A stretch of 64,000 nt of DNA from Maratus speciosus (lineage: Eukaryota; Arthropoda; Arachnida; Araneae; Salticidae), in the NCBI GenBank assembly GCA_963932465.1, contig OZ010791.1, positions 619,449,800-619,513,799 on the forward strand, in the 5' to 3' direction. The notes under the pieces were generated by a model. That model saw only the letters and a list, made by a program, of their open reading frames with translations, was not told the origin of the DNA and did not search any database. Shown here one piece after another: positions 11,106 to 21,570 of this stretch (its first letter is position 1; each line of letters begins with the position of its first letter). Made by a program: the position numbers and the translations under genes.

Positions 11106-11571
11106 AAATAAAACCTTTGGCTAAATATTCCATTCAGATAAACAGTTATTTTTAAAGAAGCACAAATGAAAAAGGAATAACCGACATGCTCCACTATAAT
11201 TTGAAAGTTTAAAAAATCTCCTACACCTATTCCAAGGTAAGATATTTTTAACGTCAGCAGGCAAGATAAACTTATCGAATAAAAAATGCATTGGATCTCA
11301 TACTTCATTTTTTAATCTACTGATAAGACTTACAGAGTGATTTTCTTATGTCGACAGCACGCAGCGTTTTAGAAGAAGAAAACGTGCGCTCACATGGCTT
11401 TTCCTACACATAGGGAAAAAAGTCTAAAATTGGAAAACTTTTCTGGCAGTGTATAATTGATCAAAATATACTTTGGGCTAGTCTCTATTCCATGCACTGA
11501 ATAAATTTCACTTTGATTTTCAAATTCTAAATAACTTCTAAACATTTTCATATATTAAAAGCAGGGTTGGC

Positions 11572-12125
11572 AAAAACAGTTAAAACTGGTGTATTTGGTT
11601 TAAATCAGTTTTTTTTTTTTGGTTTAAACCAGTTTTTTTGGTTTAAACCGGGTTTTAAAAAATGGATATATAAGTAATATAATTTCATTTAAAAATAATT
11701 TAAATTAAATAATTAATCAGCTATGCAAAAAACTGAAAACATTTAAAATTTAAACCTTAGTAACAGCTTTGTCTTATGTTGTAAGAATAAAATGCTCTAC
11801 ATGTAAAACATTGATACCTTGAAAATTTTAATAAACAATCCTTTCGTTACTATGACTAACAAATAAATATGATGTAATTTCATGAATATAATGTGCTTTT
11901 TCATAGCTAGACAAAAAAATTTCTTTGAAATATACTTGTTATCTGGGATTTTTTATTTTTCTGTTTACATGAGCAATTATGATTTTTTATTGAAAACAAA
12001 GCCATTTCATAAAAAATTGCCGCAATGATGTGACATTTAGAAATTGAGTCTACACCTTTCAATAAAAATTGTGTACTGTCACTTGACATTTCTGTTCTGA
12101 AACTGCCAGGTTTTCTTTCTTTCTT

Positions 12126-12158
<33 letters not shown>

Positions 12159-12260
12159 CCCAAGGAGAAGTAAAATCAGCAGAAACACTACCAGTTTTTT
12201 AAACTACTGAATACATTGACCTAAAAAGGGACAGAAGTTTTACAAAAGTTGCCATCCCCT
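11572..12260 (+). mobile_element. hAT-like non-autonomous element (CAGGGTTGGC ends)
   Basis: The left terminus CAGGGTTGGCAAAAACAGT and right terminus, in reverse complement AGGGGATGGCAACTTTTG, are similar. The body contains TTTGGTTTAAACCAGTTTTT repeats and a poly-T run (12130-12157). The 282-bp minus-strand frame inside is largely a poly-lysine artefact. No clean 8-bp duplication was seen. Confidence 0.45.
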
Positions 12261-12375
12261 AAAACATTTAAACAGCAATCAGACTTAATAAACAGACTTT
12301 TCTTCTCGTGCAAGAGATCTCTTGCACAGGAAGCTTTAGTCTCTGAACTTTGAGCCATTTTACCATCATATTTTC

Positions 12376-12405
12376 CTGAAGACGGCTGTAGAAACAGCTC
12401 GAAAC
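12376..12405 (+). other. CTGAAGA-stem-CGAAAC motif (hammerhead-like)
   Basis: CTGAAGA is followed by C, a six-pair stem GGCTGT/ACAGCT closed by AGAA, then CGAAAC. The related motif at 61063-61097 has different stem sequences that still pair (GACAGC/GCAGTT, one mismatch), which hints at a conserved RNA helix. Box order resembles the hammerhead core, but the flanking helices were not shown. Confidence 0.4.
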
Positions 12406-12908
12406 GTAGAAGTTAACTTTTAGCTTATTAAAGTTCGTGTTTTGTGTACCATTAAGCAAGATTGTGTCCTTATTTATTTTTTAAACAAGTAACAGTATCT
12501 CAATCGATTTATTCCATCAAGATTACAATAAATTCAATCAAATATACTGTGTGCAAAACAAGCCGAAAATGAATTTTTATTCACAACTTTATCAATAATG
12601 ACGATATTTCAGTGAGATTTGTTTCATATTAATTTTGCTTGTATTAAATGTGATGACATCATTGAAAATCACTGACTTTTGATCAGTGACACAGTATAAA
12701 TACTATCAACTGGATTTTGAATAAAGGAATGTTCTCATAAAAGGCCCATAGTTATTTTAGCTATGAAGGGTGGCATTTTCCAGCACTTATGATATTTCAC
12801 AGAAATCAAAGCAAATCAGTTGAAAATATAGTTTTATAAGCTGACAGTTGAAAGTAGAAATTGTGAAAAGTTTTTAAAAATGTGCTTCAAAAGGTTTTTC
12901 TTTAAGTA

Positions 12909-13075
12909 TTCGGTTCGGCCGAATACTTTGAAATTCGGTCAAACCGAATATTCGGCAGGCGAATAGTTTCATATTCGGTTTAACTGAATAGTTTGATATT
13001 CGGCCTGACCGAATATTCGGTACCATTGCCGAATAGCGAATAGATACCGAATATTCGGTGTATCCCTACTTAAGA
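12909..13075. repeat. ATTCGG/CCGAAT palindromic repeat cluster
   Basis: About twelve ATTCGG or CCGAAT half-sites in both orientations, ending GAATATTCGGTGTATCCCTA. A CCGAATATTCGG terminus behind TAGGGATACA is common in hAT-like MITEs of animals, and I infer that class. The opposite terminus was not delimited. Confidence 0.5.
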
Positions 13076-13559
13076 GTTAAATAAAAATGTGCGAAAAGAA
13101 ATAAAATCAACTTAAATCACCACGAAAAAAGAAAAAGAAAAGAAAAAAAGAACGAACAATCATGCCTAAGTAAATCAGTAGGAAAAAGCATAACACATTT
13201 GAAAACCCAATTTCCGAAATTCCTATTAATAGTCGAAAAAATATCCGCATTCTTTTGGAAAGCCGTGTATATGATCTATGGATTTGCATATATATAAACT
13301 ACACAGTATACTAAAATGTAGTTAGGAAACGCATAGCGCAGTTAAAAATTCCTGGTAAGAAATTTTCGCCAAGAAAGGGAAATGTACTCAAGATATTTTG
13401 TTCTGCCCTGTATAGGATCTATTATAGAACTTATACGTACCAAGTAATACGCAAAAAATTAGTTAAATTTTAAAAAGCGTACAGAATACATGACTTCAAC
13501 ATTGTAACATTTGTTAAACAACTGAAAACGCACTTCCAGTAATTATTGTTCATAGACAG

Positions 13560-13890
13560 TCCTGTAACCGAATTCTTTTGTATGTCCCTGTTGCCATGCA
13601 CATCATTTCCTATAGTAATCCTCTTGTAGTGTACCTCAATGATTCACATGAATTTCGATATGTTTGAAATAGCGCAACATCGCTGAAATACACCGGAAAC
13701 TATTTTCTCCATAGACCGTAATGTAACAGAATTATTTTTTATGCCCCTATAAATTAAGCATAAATGCTGCACATTTATACTTGCCATAGTAAACCTCACT
13801 AACATAACAATCTAACTATATTTACGCGAGTTAGAGCACAGACGGACAGACAAACCGAATTCATGAACACTTTTCAACTACTTTAGAAAG
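13560..13890 (+). repeat. Diverged relative of the AGGTGCGTTCGTA-ended repeat
   Basis: Two loose units share ACTGTCCCTG/GTCCCTGTT and CCGTAATGTAACAGAA with the units at 56000-56480. The segment ends with a CAGACGGACAGACAAACCG tail typical of this repeat class. Confidence 0.4.
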
Positions 13891-14084
13891 TGTTAAAAAT
13901 GCTCAGGCGGATTCATCTCCTTTTTGTTAATCACGTACATTTCCAGTCAAGTCTTCCGGCGTAGTTAATGGTGGACAAATTTAATTTCATGCTTACTTCT
14001 GGTCATTAGTATAACTCGCGCGGAACAAAACTTGGGAAAGGACTTCAAAAATAAATCTTCCACATTTAAGTCATTATTACACTT

Positions 14085-14740
14085 GATTAATTTTAACACA
14101 ATTATTCTAATTGGTAAATTACGTATATCTAGCGTTTTTTGGAGTTCCATTACCTGCGATTTATTCTGTCGAACCAAATTAGATATCAGACTAGATGCTA
14201 TCTATATTATAAAGGACAAACATATCTGTGCGTAACGCATACGTCATTCTGCGAATGGCAATACTTTGAAATTTGAAATAAAATTTTCTCTTGCAAATTT
14301 TAAAACTTCTAAACATCGCACATTTTAAATTTTTACACCGTCCTATACGGAAAAAAATGCTCTTTTAAATGCAATTTGTTTGAAAGCTGTATCTCAATTT
14401 AATTTTGAGATATTAATTTTTTTGTAGTTTTTAATACATTTTTTGTAATTCTGGCAACTGAAGAACTCCATTTCTGTTGAAAGTCGTGGATGATTGAAAG
14501 TAAAGGGAAAATGATCACGGAGGAAAGAAAATATTATATTTCTGTACCTTTTTGTTGTCATTTTCTCATAAAAACTGAAAAAAAAAAATGAAATTAAAAT
14601 ACGTGCTATGTCAGCGATTTTTTAAATTTCTAAATATCGCATATTTTCAATTTTTTAACCGTCAAATGGAAGGAAAAATCTAATTTCAAATGCAATTTGT
14701 TTGAAAATTGTATCTTAATTGACTGGGTTTTTATGGTTTT
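14085..14740 (+). repeat. Dispersed repeat related to 57080-57210 and 34850-35060
   Basis: GGAGTTCCATTACCTGC and TTAGATATCAGAC (14140-14195) recur at 57152-57206. Downstream, TTTTTACACCGTC and AAATGCAATTTGTTTGAAAG (14330-14390) recur inverted at 34960-35030. The AAATGCAATTTGTTTGAAAA block is repeated again at 14688, so this part is tandemly duplicated with a period of about 320 bp. Confidence 0.5.
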
Positions 14741-14747
14741 TAAAATA

Positions 14748-15560
14748 ACTAGCCGCCCGTGGCGACCAGTTTGGTCTCCCTTAAATGTATGCTAGGCATT
14801 GTATCATGTTACTTTTATTCATAATTTAATTTACTTGCTCAATCCTTCGCCAAATTGGAAGATTCTGACAGAGAAATCGAGAACTCCCTACTTTTATGTT
14901 AATCGGGCACAGGTGAATCGCCAAACATTGTACCCGTCGCATTTTTTTTTTTCCCATATTTCGTTAATTCAGATTAAAATATAATCATTTCACTCATTTT
15001 ATTTAGAATGTATAACTTTAATTTAAAAATGAAACCTTTAAAATTCATGACTTAAAAAAAATTCTTTAAAAAAAGAAAAAGAATAAACAATACCATAAAC
15101 CATTTCATTTCAACATCAAAGCATTGTTTTAATTTACCCCTCGAAAAATAAAAAATGCTGCTGGCGAGTTAAAAAAGAAATGCTATTGGCGAGAATTGCG
15201 CACAGCTAACATAAAAGTACGAACTCTTTGCTATCACGGCAACTTTTATGTAGTTTTATTTGAAAAAAATATTTTGATTAAATCGGTTGCCAGAAAACAA
15301 TTTCTTTTCTTGCCATGGATCTTTTCATTATTTTGCCAAGTACCTATACAGGAAACTTACCTTCATTTATTTATTTATTTATTGTATTTTAAATTAGATG
15401 AATAAAAGACGGCACAGGTGTCATACACGCACTACGTTGGCGCGACTTTTTTCTGACGCCAATGTCCTATACGCACCGGGGTACTTAACTGGCGCCAAAG
15501 TGTCCTTATTTTGCTTGATATGGTAACCCGGATGTTGTTGTTTATTTATTAATAAATAGT
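14748..15560 (+). repeat. CTAGCCG-headed repeat, longest copy
   Basis: Begins CTAGCCGCCCGTGGCGACC then AGTTTGGTCTCCC. Later blocks are AATCGGGCACAGGTGAATCG, GCTAACATAAAAGTACG, TTATGTAGTTTTATTTG, GGTACTTAACTGGCGCC and ATGGTAACCCGG. This copy shows the full order of blocks scattered among the copies at 2024, 4300 and 5780. No reading frame of note. Confidence 0.6.
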
Positions 15561-16297
15561 TTATTTACTTTTATTTTATTTGTTTTGATTATATAAATTG
15601 TTTTGTTCTATAGTTATTAATTAAACTTTTTATTTATTTATTGTTATTCCATTTTTAAAAATATTACACAATAACCAATGAGATGCGTTTTATTCGGGCG
15701 TAGCTGTTAAACAATTAACAAATAATCGCGATTTCTGTGCCACGTACGATAGCGTAATATATATATTGATTTTCAAGCATAAATTATTTTTAAATTTATC
15801 TCTATCACGTGTAGCTCGATTACGAAAGGTTAATCCGCTTGCCCTTAAAACAATGTAAAAAATTTAGCAGTTGTTTCCGTCTAATGCTGCATAACAAAAT
15901 TAAAACTTCCTCTATAGAAAAATAAATAAAATAATGTAAAGAAGAATCGAATTTAACAGACATGCGATTGAACCACGCGCTTAAAGCACCGAAATGATCG
16001 GTAAGACTGACGTAAGTCGAAAAATCTTGAGTTAATAACTCCTGGCATGCGGTGACATGTGAAAGTATCGCTTTTAATAAATTTCAAAACTTTCTTTGAT
16101 TGCATAATTGGTAATTTTCATATAAAAAATCTTTTTGATATTAGTGGGCAATCTAAAATATATATTAAATGTAAAAAAATAATTAGAGTTTAAAAAAATG
16201 GTTTTCATCTATATTCTGTAACCCGAGGAGCTCGGGTTCGATCCCCTAGTTATTAATAATGTTAGCTGGCCGAATTAGATCCACCAGATGCGTCCTG
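15561..16297. other. No recognised gene
   Basis: AT-rich sequence. GGGTTCGATCCCC at 16229-16241 resembles a tRNA B box, but no tRNA fold surrounds it. Confidence 0.4.
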
Positions 16298-16771
16298 CAC
16301 TGAGAAAAAAATATGGTTATGGCTCTAGACTCTAAGTTGTGGTTCTAGAAAAAATAGTTCCATGTCACCCCTATAAATTCTAGTTCCCTTTGCTAGAGAG
16401 TTCTAGCGTCTCCTACTAGAATTCAAGAGCGTTTTTCCATATTCTCGTGATCAAACTTATTTAAAAATCTCTGCAAATAGCTGCGAACACAAGAGGTTAG
16501 TTTTAGTAACTATAATTCTAGTTTATGAAACATATTCCAGATATTTGATAAAATTCCAGAAATCAAGCGATAATTTCTCGCTACTGAAACGATTCATTAT
16601 CGTTTCGTCATCTAGAAAACAAGAGACTAGAAATTCTAGATCATTTCGTCTATTTAGCTTAGTTGTTTACCCTATTCGCATAACTCGGAAATCTATATTT
16701 CTAGATTAAGGATTCAGAAAAGGACTACCTATTCATTCTAGGTGAAGTCGTTATTTTTGTTTTTCTCAGTG
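16298..16771. mobile_element. MITE with CACTGAGAAAAA ends
   Basis: The left end CACTGAGAAAAAAATATGG and the right end, in reverse complement CACTGAGAAAAACAAAAAT, form terminal inverted repeats of a 474-bp unit. The interior is dense in CTAGAA/TTCTAG hexamers of both orientations. No convincing target duplication was seen. Confidence 0.6.
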
Positions 16772-17108
16772 TGGATCTATTAAAACTGTTAAGGGTCATT
16801 CTCACAGAAAAGGCAAAATTGGCTAAAAAAATTGTTTCGAAACTTTTGAATTGAGATAATGTAATTTTCCGAAAAACAACGCGCATCATGATTTCATTAC
16901 TTTTCCGTCTCTCTTTGTATTTGAGACCTCCTGATACAGCATACGATGTTTGATAATTGACCGACAAACTAGACAGTATCAGTAAAAATAGATGTGCCAA
17001 GTCCACGGAGGAGACAAAAAAAAATTTACCTTGCGACAATATGGTAATTAGGTTTTTTGTTTTTTGAGTGGGATTATTTAATGCATTTTGCTACACAGTA
17101 TAAGATAT
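16772..17108. other. No recognised gene
   Basis: A 104-codon minus-strand frame (16725-17039) overlaps the MITE end and shows no known motif. Confidence 0.35.
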
Positions 17109-18046
17109 AGGGTCACCTGGGGTAATTCTTGGTCAAAAAGCATCAACATCTAATTATTATAAAAACTACTATTAAAGATATTGTTCCCAATTTTTTTTTT
17201 TGTGGAATAAGCCCCCTCTGATGGCTACATTATAAAATGCTTACTTAAATATATATGCACTTATAATTAAAATAATTATAATTTTTAAATGACCAAGAAT
17301 TACCCCGTAAATGGGGTAATTCTTGGTCACCTCTGAGGTAATTATTGGTCAGCATCTTTTTTCATGTAAATAAAGTAGTACAGTTAATTTTTTTTTATGA
17401 CTGAGTAATACAATAAGTAGGATCAATTTTCTAAAAGTTTTGTTCATCTCATAATTGCGAATAATAAAGCATAGACTTTGTTTTGGACATAAATACAAAG
17501 TTATTTGATGTGCAAAAGACTCTTGTACATTTTACAAAACATTAATTAGCTAAAGAATTTTTATGCATTTTTATTGTCTTATGTATATTTTTATGCACCA
17601 TTTTGGCATTTTGCAATGAGATAGTATTTCTACTTAAATTGTTCAGCCATAGAGTGTGTCTTATTCTCGGAGCACTTACTGTTTTCTTCTTTTAAAAGTA
17701 TTTAATATAATAGAGGAAAATTTTATAATATTTTGTAAAGACTGTGATAGTCATTAGTTGAAATAAAATAATTAAAACTTCAAGAATGACAATGATCTGT
17801 TGTAAAATGTGTAAAAATCAAGATCGATGTTTCGCAGAAATTTGAGTAGCAGTTTTGAATATAATTTTTTTTTAAATATTTAATTTCAACTAAATGGATA
17901 ATTAAGGCATATATTTCAAAGCAAATGATTCAAAGTATCTTTGAGATTTTTTACAGTTTCATAAATTGTTATTTTTATAACAAAAGCGAAAATGATCAAG
18001 AATTACCTCAGAAACTCAGTAACCAGGAATTACCACGGGTGACTCT
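17109..18046. mobile_element. Element with AGGGTCACCTGGGGTAATT ends
   Basis: The left terminus AGGGTCACCTGGGGTAATTC continues as TTGGTCA. The right terminus in reverse complement is AGAGTCACCCGTGGTAATT then CCTGG. A 38-bp perfect palindrome made of the same terminal motif sits at 17291-17328. A further partial copy of these motifs lies at 18175-18245 and 18560-18590. The style resembles the GGGGAGAGTGGGG family. Confidence 0.55.
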
Positions 18047-18174
18047 GCTTTATTAAGAACTACAATTAACTAAAATGTGGTTAACAGTGTGGTTGCAGTT
18101 AATTTTCAAAGGGTTTGCGACAATTAAAATCATTAAATATGACAATAAAAAGGAATTAAATAATGATAAAAACA

Positions 18175-18590
18175 TTGACCAGGACCAAGTGACCCCAGTG
18201 ACCAAGATTTACCCCGGATACATGGGGCAATATTTGACCAACTTGTGTAAATTATTTAAAATAGTAGAAAAAATTTCAAGACTATTTTTTAATAGCTAAA
18301 GTAGTTGGTAATTGAACCAAAAAAAAAAAAAGAAAAAAAAAATTAAAATGTGAGATGTGAGAAAGATCTTTGTAAAAATGTATCATAACTAAGGCCAATG
18401 TTATTTTACAGAAATTTAACAAGCCATTTCAAAAAGATTTTTTTTCCCAAAATAAATAAACAATAAACTCATAATTAAGTAATATATTCCAATGAGGATA
18501 GTTCAGAGTACCTCTATGATTTTTTTCATTTTGGTGAAGCGTTCTTAAAACATAAAAAGGACTGTGACCAGGAATTACCCATTTCAAGTT
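18175..18590. repeat. Related partial copy of the AGGGTCACC-type element
   Basis: Contains GACCAAGTGACCCCAGTGACC and TTACCCCGG motifs on the left, given here as GACCAAGTGACCCC and GTGACCAAGATTTACCCC, and GACCAGGAATTACCC on the right. A 74-codon frame across it is incidental. Confidence 0.4.
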
Positions 18591-18599
18591 TTATGTTTG

Positions 18600-19182
18600 A
18601 TTTTTTTTTTACTTTTAACTATAGGTTATGTGGGACATAATTAATTCAGAACAGAAACAGACACTAAAAGATAAACTGTCTAATTTAGATATTCAGTTAT
18701 ATACAGCTTCATTAGAAAAGAATCTGTTCTGGTTTTGATTTAGTTCAGTTTAAACTGTACAGGATGTTAGTGAATAAAAAATAAGATAAGCTTGTATTTT
18801 TTAGTTAAAAACTTTCAATTACAAACATTTTTTGTATAAAAAGTTTGTTTTATAAATTTCTGATTTGTTGATAGTTGTTACTGAATCCTATAACCCCCCC
18901 CCCTCTTTTTTTTATGCATCATGTAAGAGTATAAAGAAAATTCCTTCTGTTTTCAATTAGTTGATCCTCAATATTACTCTAAGTGAAATAAAAAAGAAAA
19001 GGAAAAGAAAAATGCACTTTTAATATATTGTTCGATTAAGCTTTCTTGTTAAGTGCAATATGTTTTAGTTTCTAATTTATATGATGCTCGAAATATTTAT
19101 TATCCGCAGTAATTTGACTATTTTGAAAATATCGGATATATATCGAAAATATCGGATATATATATCGAAAATATCGGATATA
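18600..19182 (+). repeat. ATATCGG hAT-like element, left part of an interrupted copy
   Basis: Shares GACATAATTAATTCAGAAC, CTGTCTAATTTAGATA and TACAGGATGTTAGTGAATA with the inverted copy at 34515-35951. It ends in repeated AAAATATCGGATAT. The right end resumes at 21039-21099 after the TA-flanked insertion. Confidence 0.6.
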
Positions 19183-21038
19183 CAGTGTGTCCGCTCTCAA
19201 CGGTGTCCAATGGCTAATTCCTAAACCGTTAGTCATAGACATATAGTTCCGATTACAAAAATGTTTTAAATCAGGTAAAGAAATATTTTAAAAGCGATTT
19301 GGGTCAATAAAAACATTTCTTAAAATTAAATTTTTATACGGTCCCCCGGTCCTATAAGTTATATTTAGTAAAATTTTCCTATTACACTGACAAGTAAGAC
19401 AAAAAAAAGTCCCATTCATATAACACTAAAATTGAGCGAGTTATGAAACTTTAAAAATGCATGACTTATGCCACTTTTCTGCTCTGAAAACAAATGAGTT
19501 CGGCTTGGCTTTGAGGGGTCACATACCAAGTGCTTAAAGTATTCGAAGATCTTATTTCATGTGTATCTGCGCTTTAAAAAAAAGTTAATATTTATTAAGT
19601 TTCAGATTGCCTAAAATAACATATCTTTTATTTTGTCAGGATTTGAGACTTTCTTTTATGATTTTTTTAAACAAAAATTATGCTATTTTTATAAGTTTTT
19701 ATGTTACTTCAACGATCGTATGTATGTTTTTCCAGTTCAAAATTTCTACTCGTACTTTAACTCACTTTCAAATATCCGATCGAGATTACATTTTACATAC
19801 TGGCGCAAATCCAATAACAATCTAACATTATTATGATTTTCGGTGGCTACCATTTATACTTATTTTACAGGATAATACGAAAAATTTCGGATAGATTACC
19901 GCCAAGAAATTTAAGAAAAAGTTTTAGATTAGATAATACAAGACTGCGATTGTTGGGTTTTTTAACTTATGTATTTTTTAGAACTGAATCCGAAAATTAC
20001 CTTAATTTTTAACCATCATGTCAGGATATTTCGCAAATCATAAATTGTCGAAGTTAAAGAATATCAAAAATCGGATACTATAAATAGAGGAGATGGTTGT
20101 GTTTTTTAACTTTTGATAATTGATTTTTAAGTACTTTTTAGCACTGAATCTGAAAATGATCTTCATTTTTTAACCCTCACGTTAGAATTTTTTTTGCAAA
20201 TCGTAAATGTGCAAGTTAAAATATAGCGAAAATCTCATACTATAAAATATGTAAATTTTTATTTTATTTTATTTTATTCAATATTTTTGCTTATCCTGGG
20301 ATTCTTACAGCTAAACAGCTGAGTGGCCCGATGAGATGGGGGAGGAGGTTCAATTTTAACTTTGAAATTTGCGAAAAATCCTGATGTGATGGTTAAATGA
20401 AGGTCAATTTCGGATTCAGCGGTACAGAATACATAAGAATCAATTATCAAAAGCTAAGAAGCAAGACATAACCCAACTTTTGCAGGTTAGTGACATCTAA
20501 TAATATTGTAAAATACGTATCATTTTGCAAAGAATTGAGGCTGTTAATTTAGCATCATTTTATTTAACAAAAATTCTGTTTTCCTTTCTTCTTAAATGTT
20601 TATTACAAATTGTATCTTTTGCATTAATATGTCAAACTGATTAAAGATTTCAAATTTATATTGCAAGGCTAATTTTACTCTCAACCATTTTTTTAACATA
20701 TCTGACGAAATTATATTTCTACTAAATTTGTGAATGACCCCCCAATATGCAGCAAAAAATATGCTCCAGCTTTAAACAGCTATTACTCGGTCCATTTTAA
20801 TCGTATAATAACGGGACATTTTTTGTATTACTTGTCAATGTAAAAGGAAAATTTTATTAAATATAACTTATAGGACCGGGGGACCGTATAAAAATTTAAA
20901 TTTCGTAATTTTTAAAGAAATGTTTTTATTGACCCAAATTGCTTTTAAAATATTGCTTTACTTGATTTAAAACATTATTATAATTGGAACTGTATATGCC
21001 TTGACTAACAGTTTAGGAATTAGCCACTGGACACCCTG
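19183..21038. mobile_element. TA-flanked element with ~270-bp terminal inverted repeats
   Basis: TA at 19181-19182 and 21039-21040 bounds a 1,856-bp unit. The left arm (19183 to about 19460) and right arm (about 20765 to 21038) are reverse complements sharing GGCTAATTCCTAAAC, TTTGGGTCAATAAAAACAT and ACGGTCCCCCGGTCCTATAA. Termini are CAGTGTGTCC and CAGGGTGTCC. The interior has two direct copies (about 19980 and 20140) and one inverted copy (about 20370-20425) of a GAATCNGAAAAT...TTTTTAACC block. TA duplication suggests the Tc1/mariner superfamily, but no transposase remains. Confidence 0.7.
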
Positions 21039-21099
21039 TATATCAAAATATCGGATATTTTTTATATTTTCGAAAATATCATGATATTTACGTACCCTG
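21039..21099 (+). repeat. ATATCGG hAT-like element, right end of interrupted copy
   Basis: ATATCGGATATTTTTTATAT then CGAAAATATCATGATATT and the terminus CGTACCCTG at 21099. It completes the copy begun at 18600. Confidence 0.6.
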
Positions 21100-21540
21100 G
21101 GAAATACAGTCTTGTTTTTCTTAAGCAGATATTAATTTCCCAGTCTAATTTATGTATTTTCCCAGTGACATCTTTTCTTCTGCCTGCTCCTCGTCCTAGT
21201 TCGTTTGAACTGCTACCAGCGTTATCGATAGTTCTATTTAGCACGGCCGGCGACTTGCTGTCCGCTAATCCATTGCTTTCGATCTCGAAGTTTTTAATTC
21301 GTAAACAGTTTCTATTTTTCTTACTCGAATAAGTTCAGGTGTAAAAAAGGGTAGGGGAGAGATGACTTATATGCCAGATTTTTGACGTCGAACTGCACAT
21401 ATAATTTTTTCTGTTAAATGTGTTATGTCTATAATTTGAATGATGTTTTCCACTTATAAAAAAAGTCACCTAGCAATTATACCGCGGAACAAGGGTTGAG
21501 GCAAGACTTCAAAAAACTTCTATCATCCACATAACGTGAT
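21100..21540. other. No recognised gene
   Basis: Moderately GC-rich pocket at 21175-21260 with complementary open frames on both strands and no known motif. CGCGGAACAAGG near 21483 has a weak relative at 14020. Confidence 0.35.
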
Positions 21541-21570
21541 TTTTACCAGACTGCCAAGAAGGGTTATGTC

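Noticed and set aside
11907..12188. 93-codon minus-strand frame
   Set aside because: The start is a poly-lysine artefact of a poly-T tract and the remainder shows no family resemblance.
16205..16250. tRNA-like GGGTTCGATCCCC box
   Set aside because: No acceptor stem, D arm or anticodon arm could be placed around it. A related segment near 45035 lacks the box, so it is a repeat coincidence.
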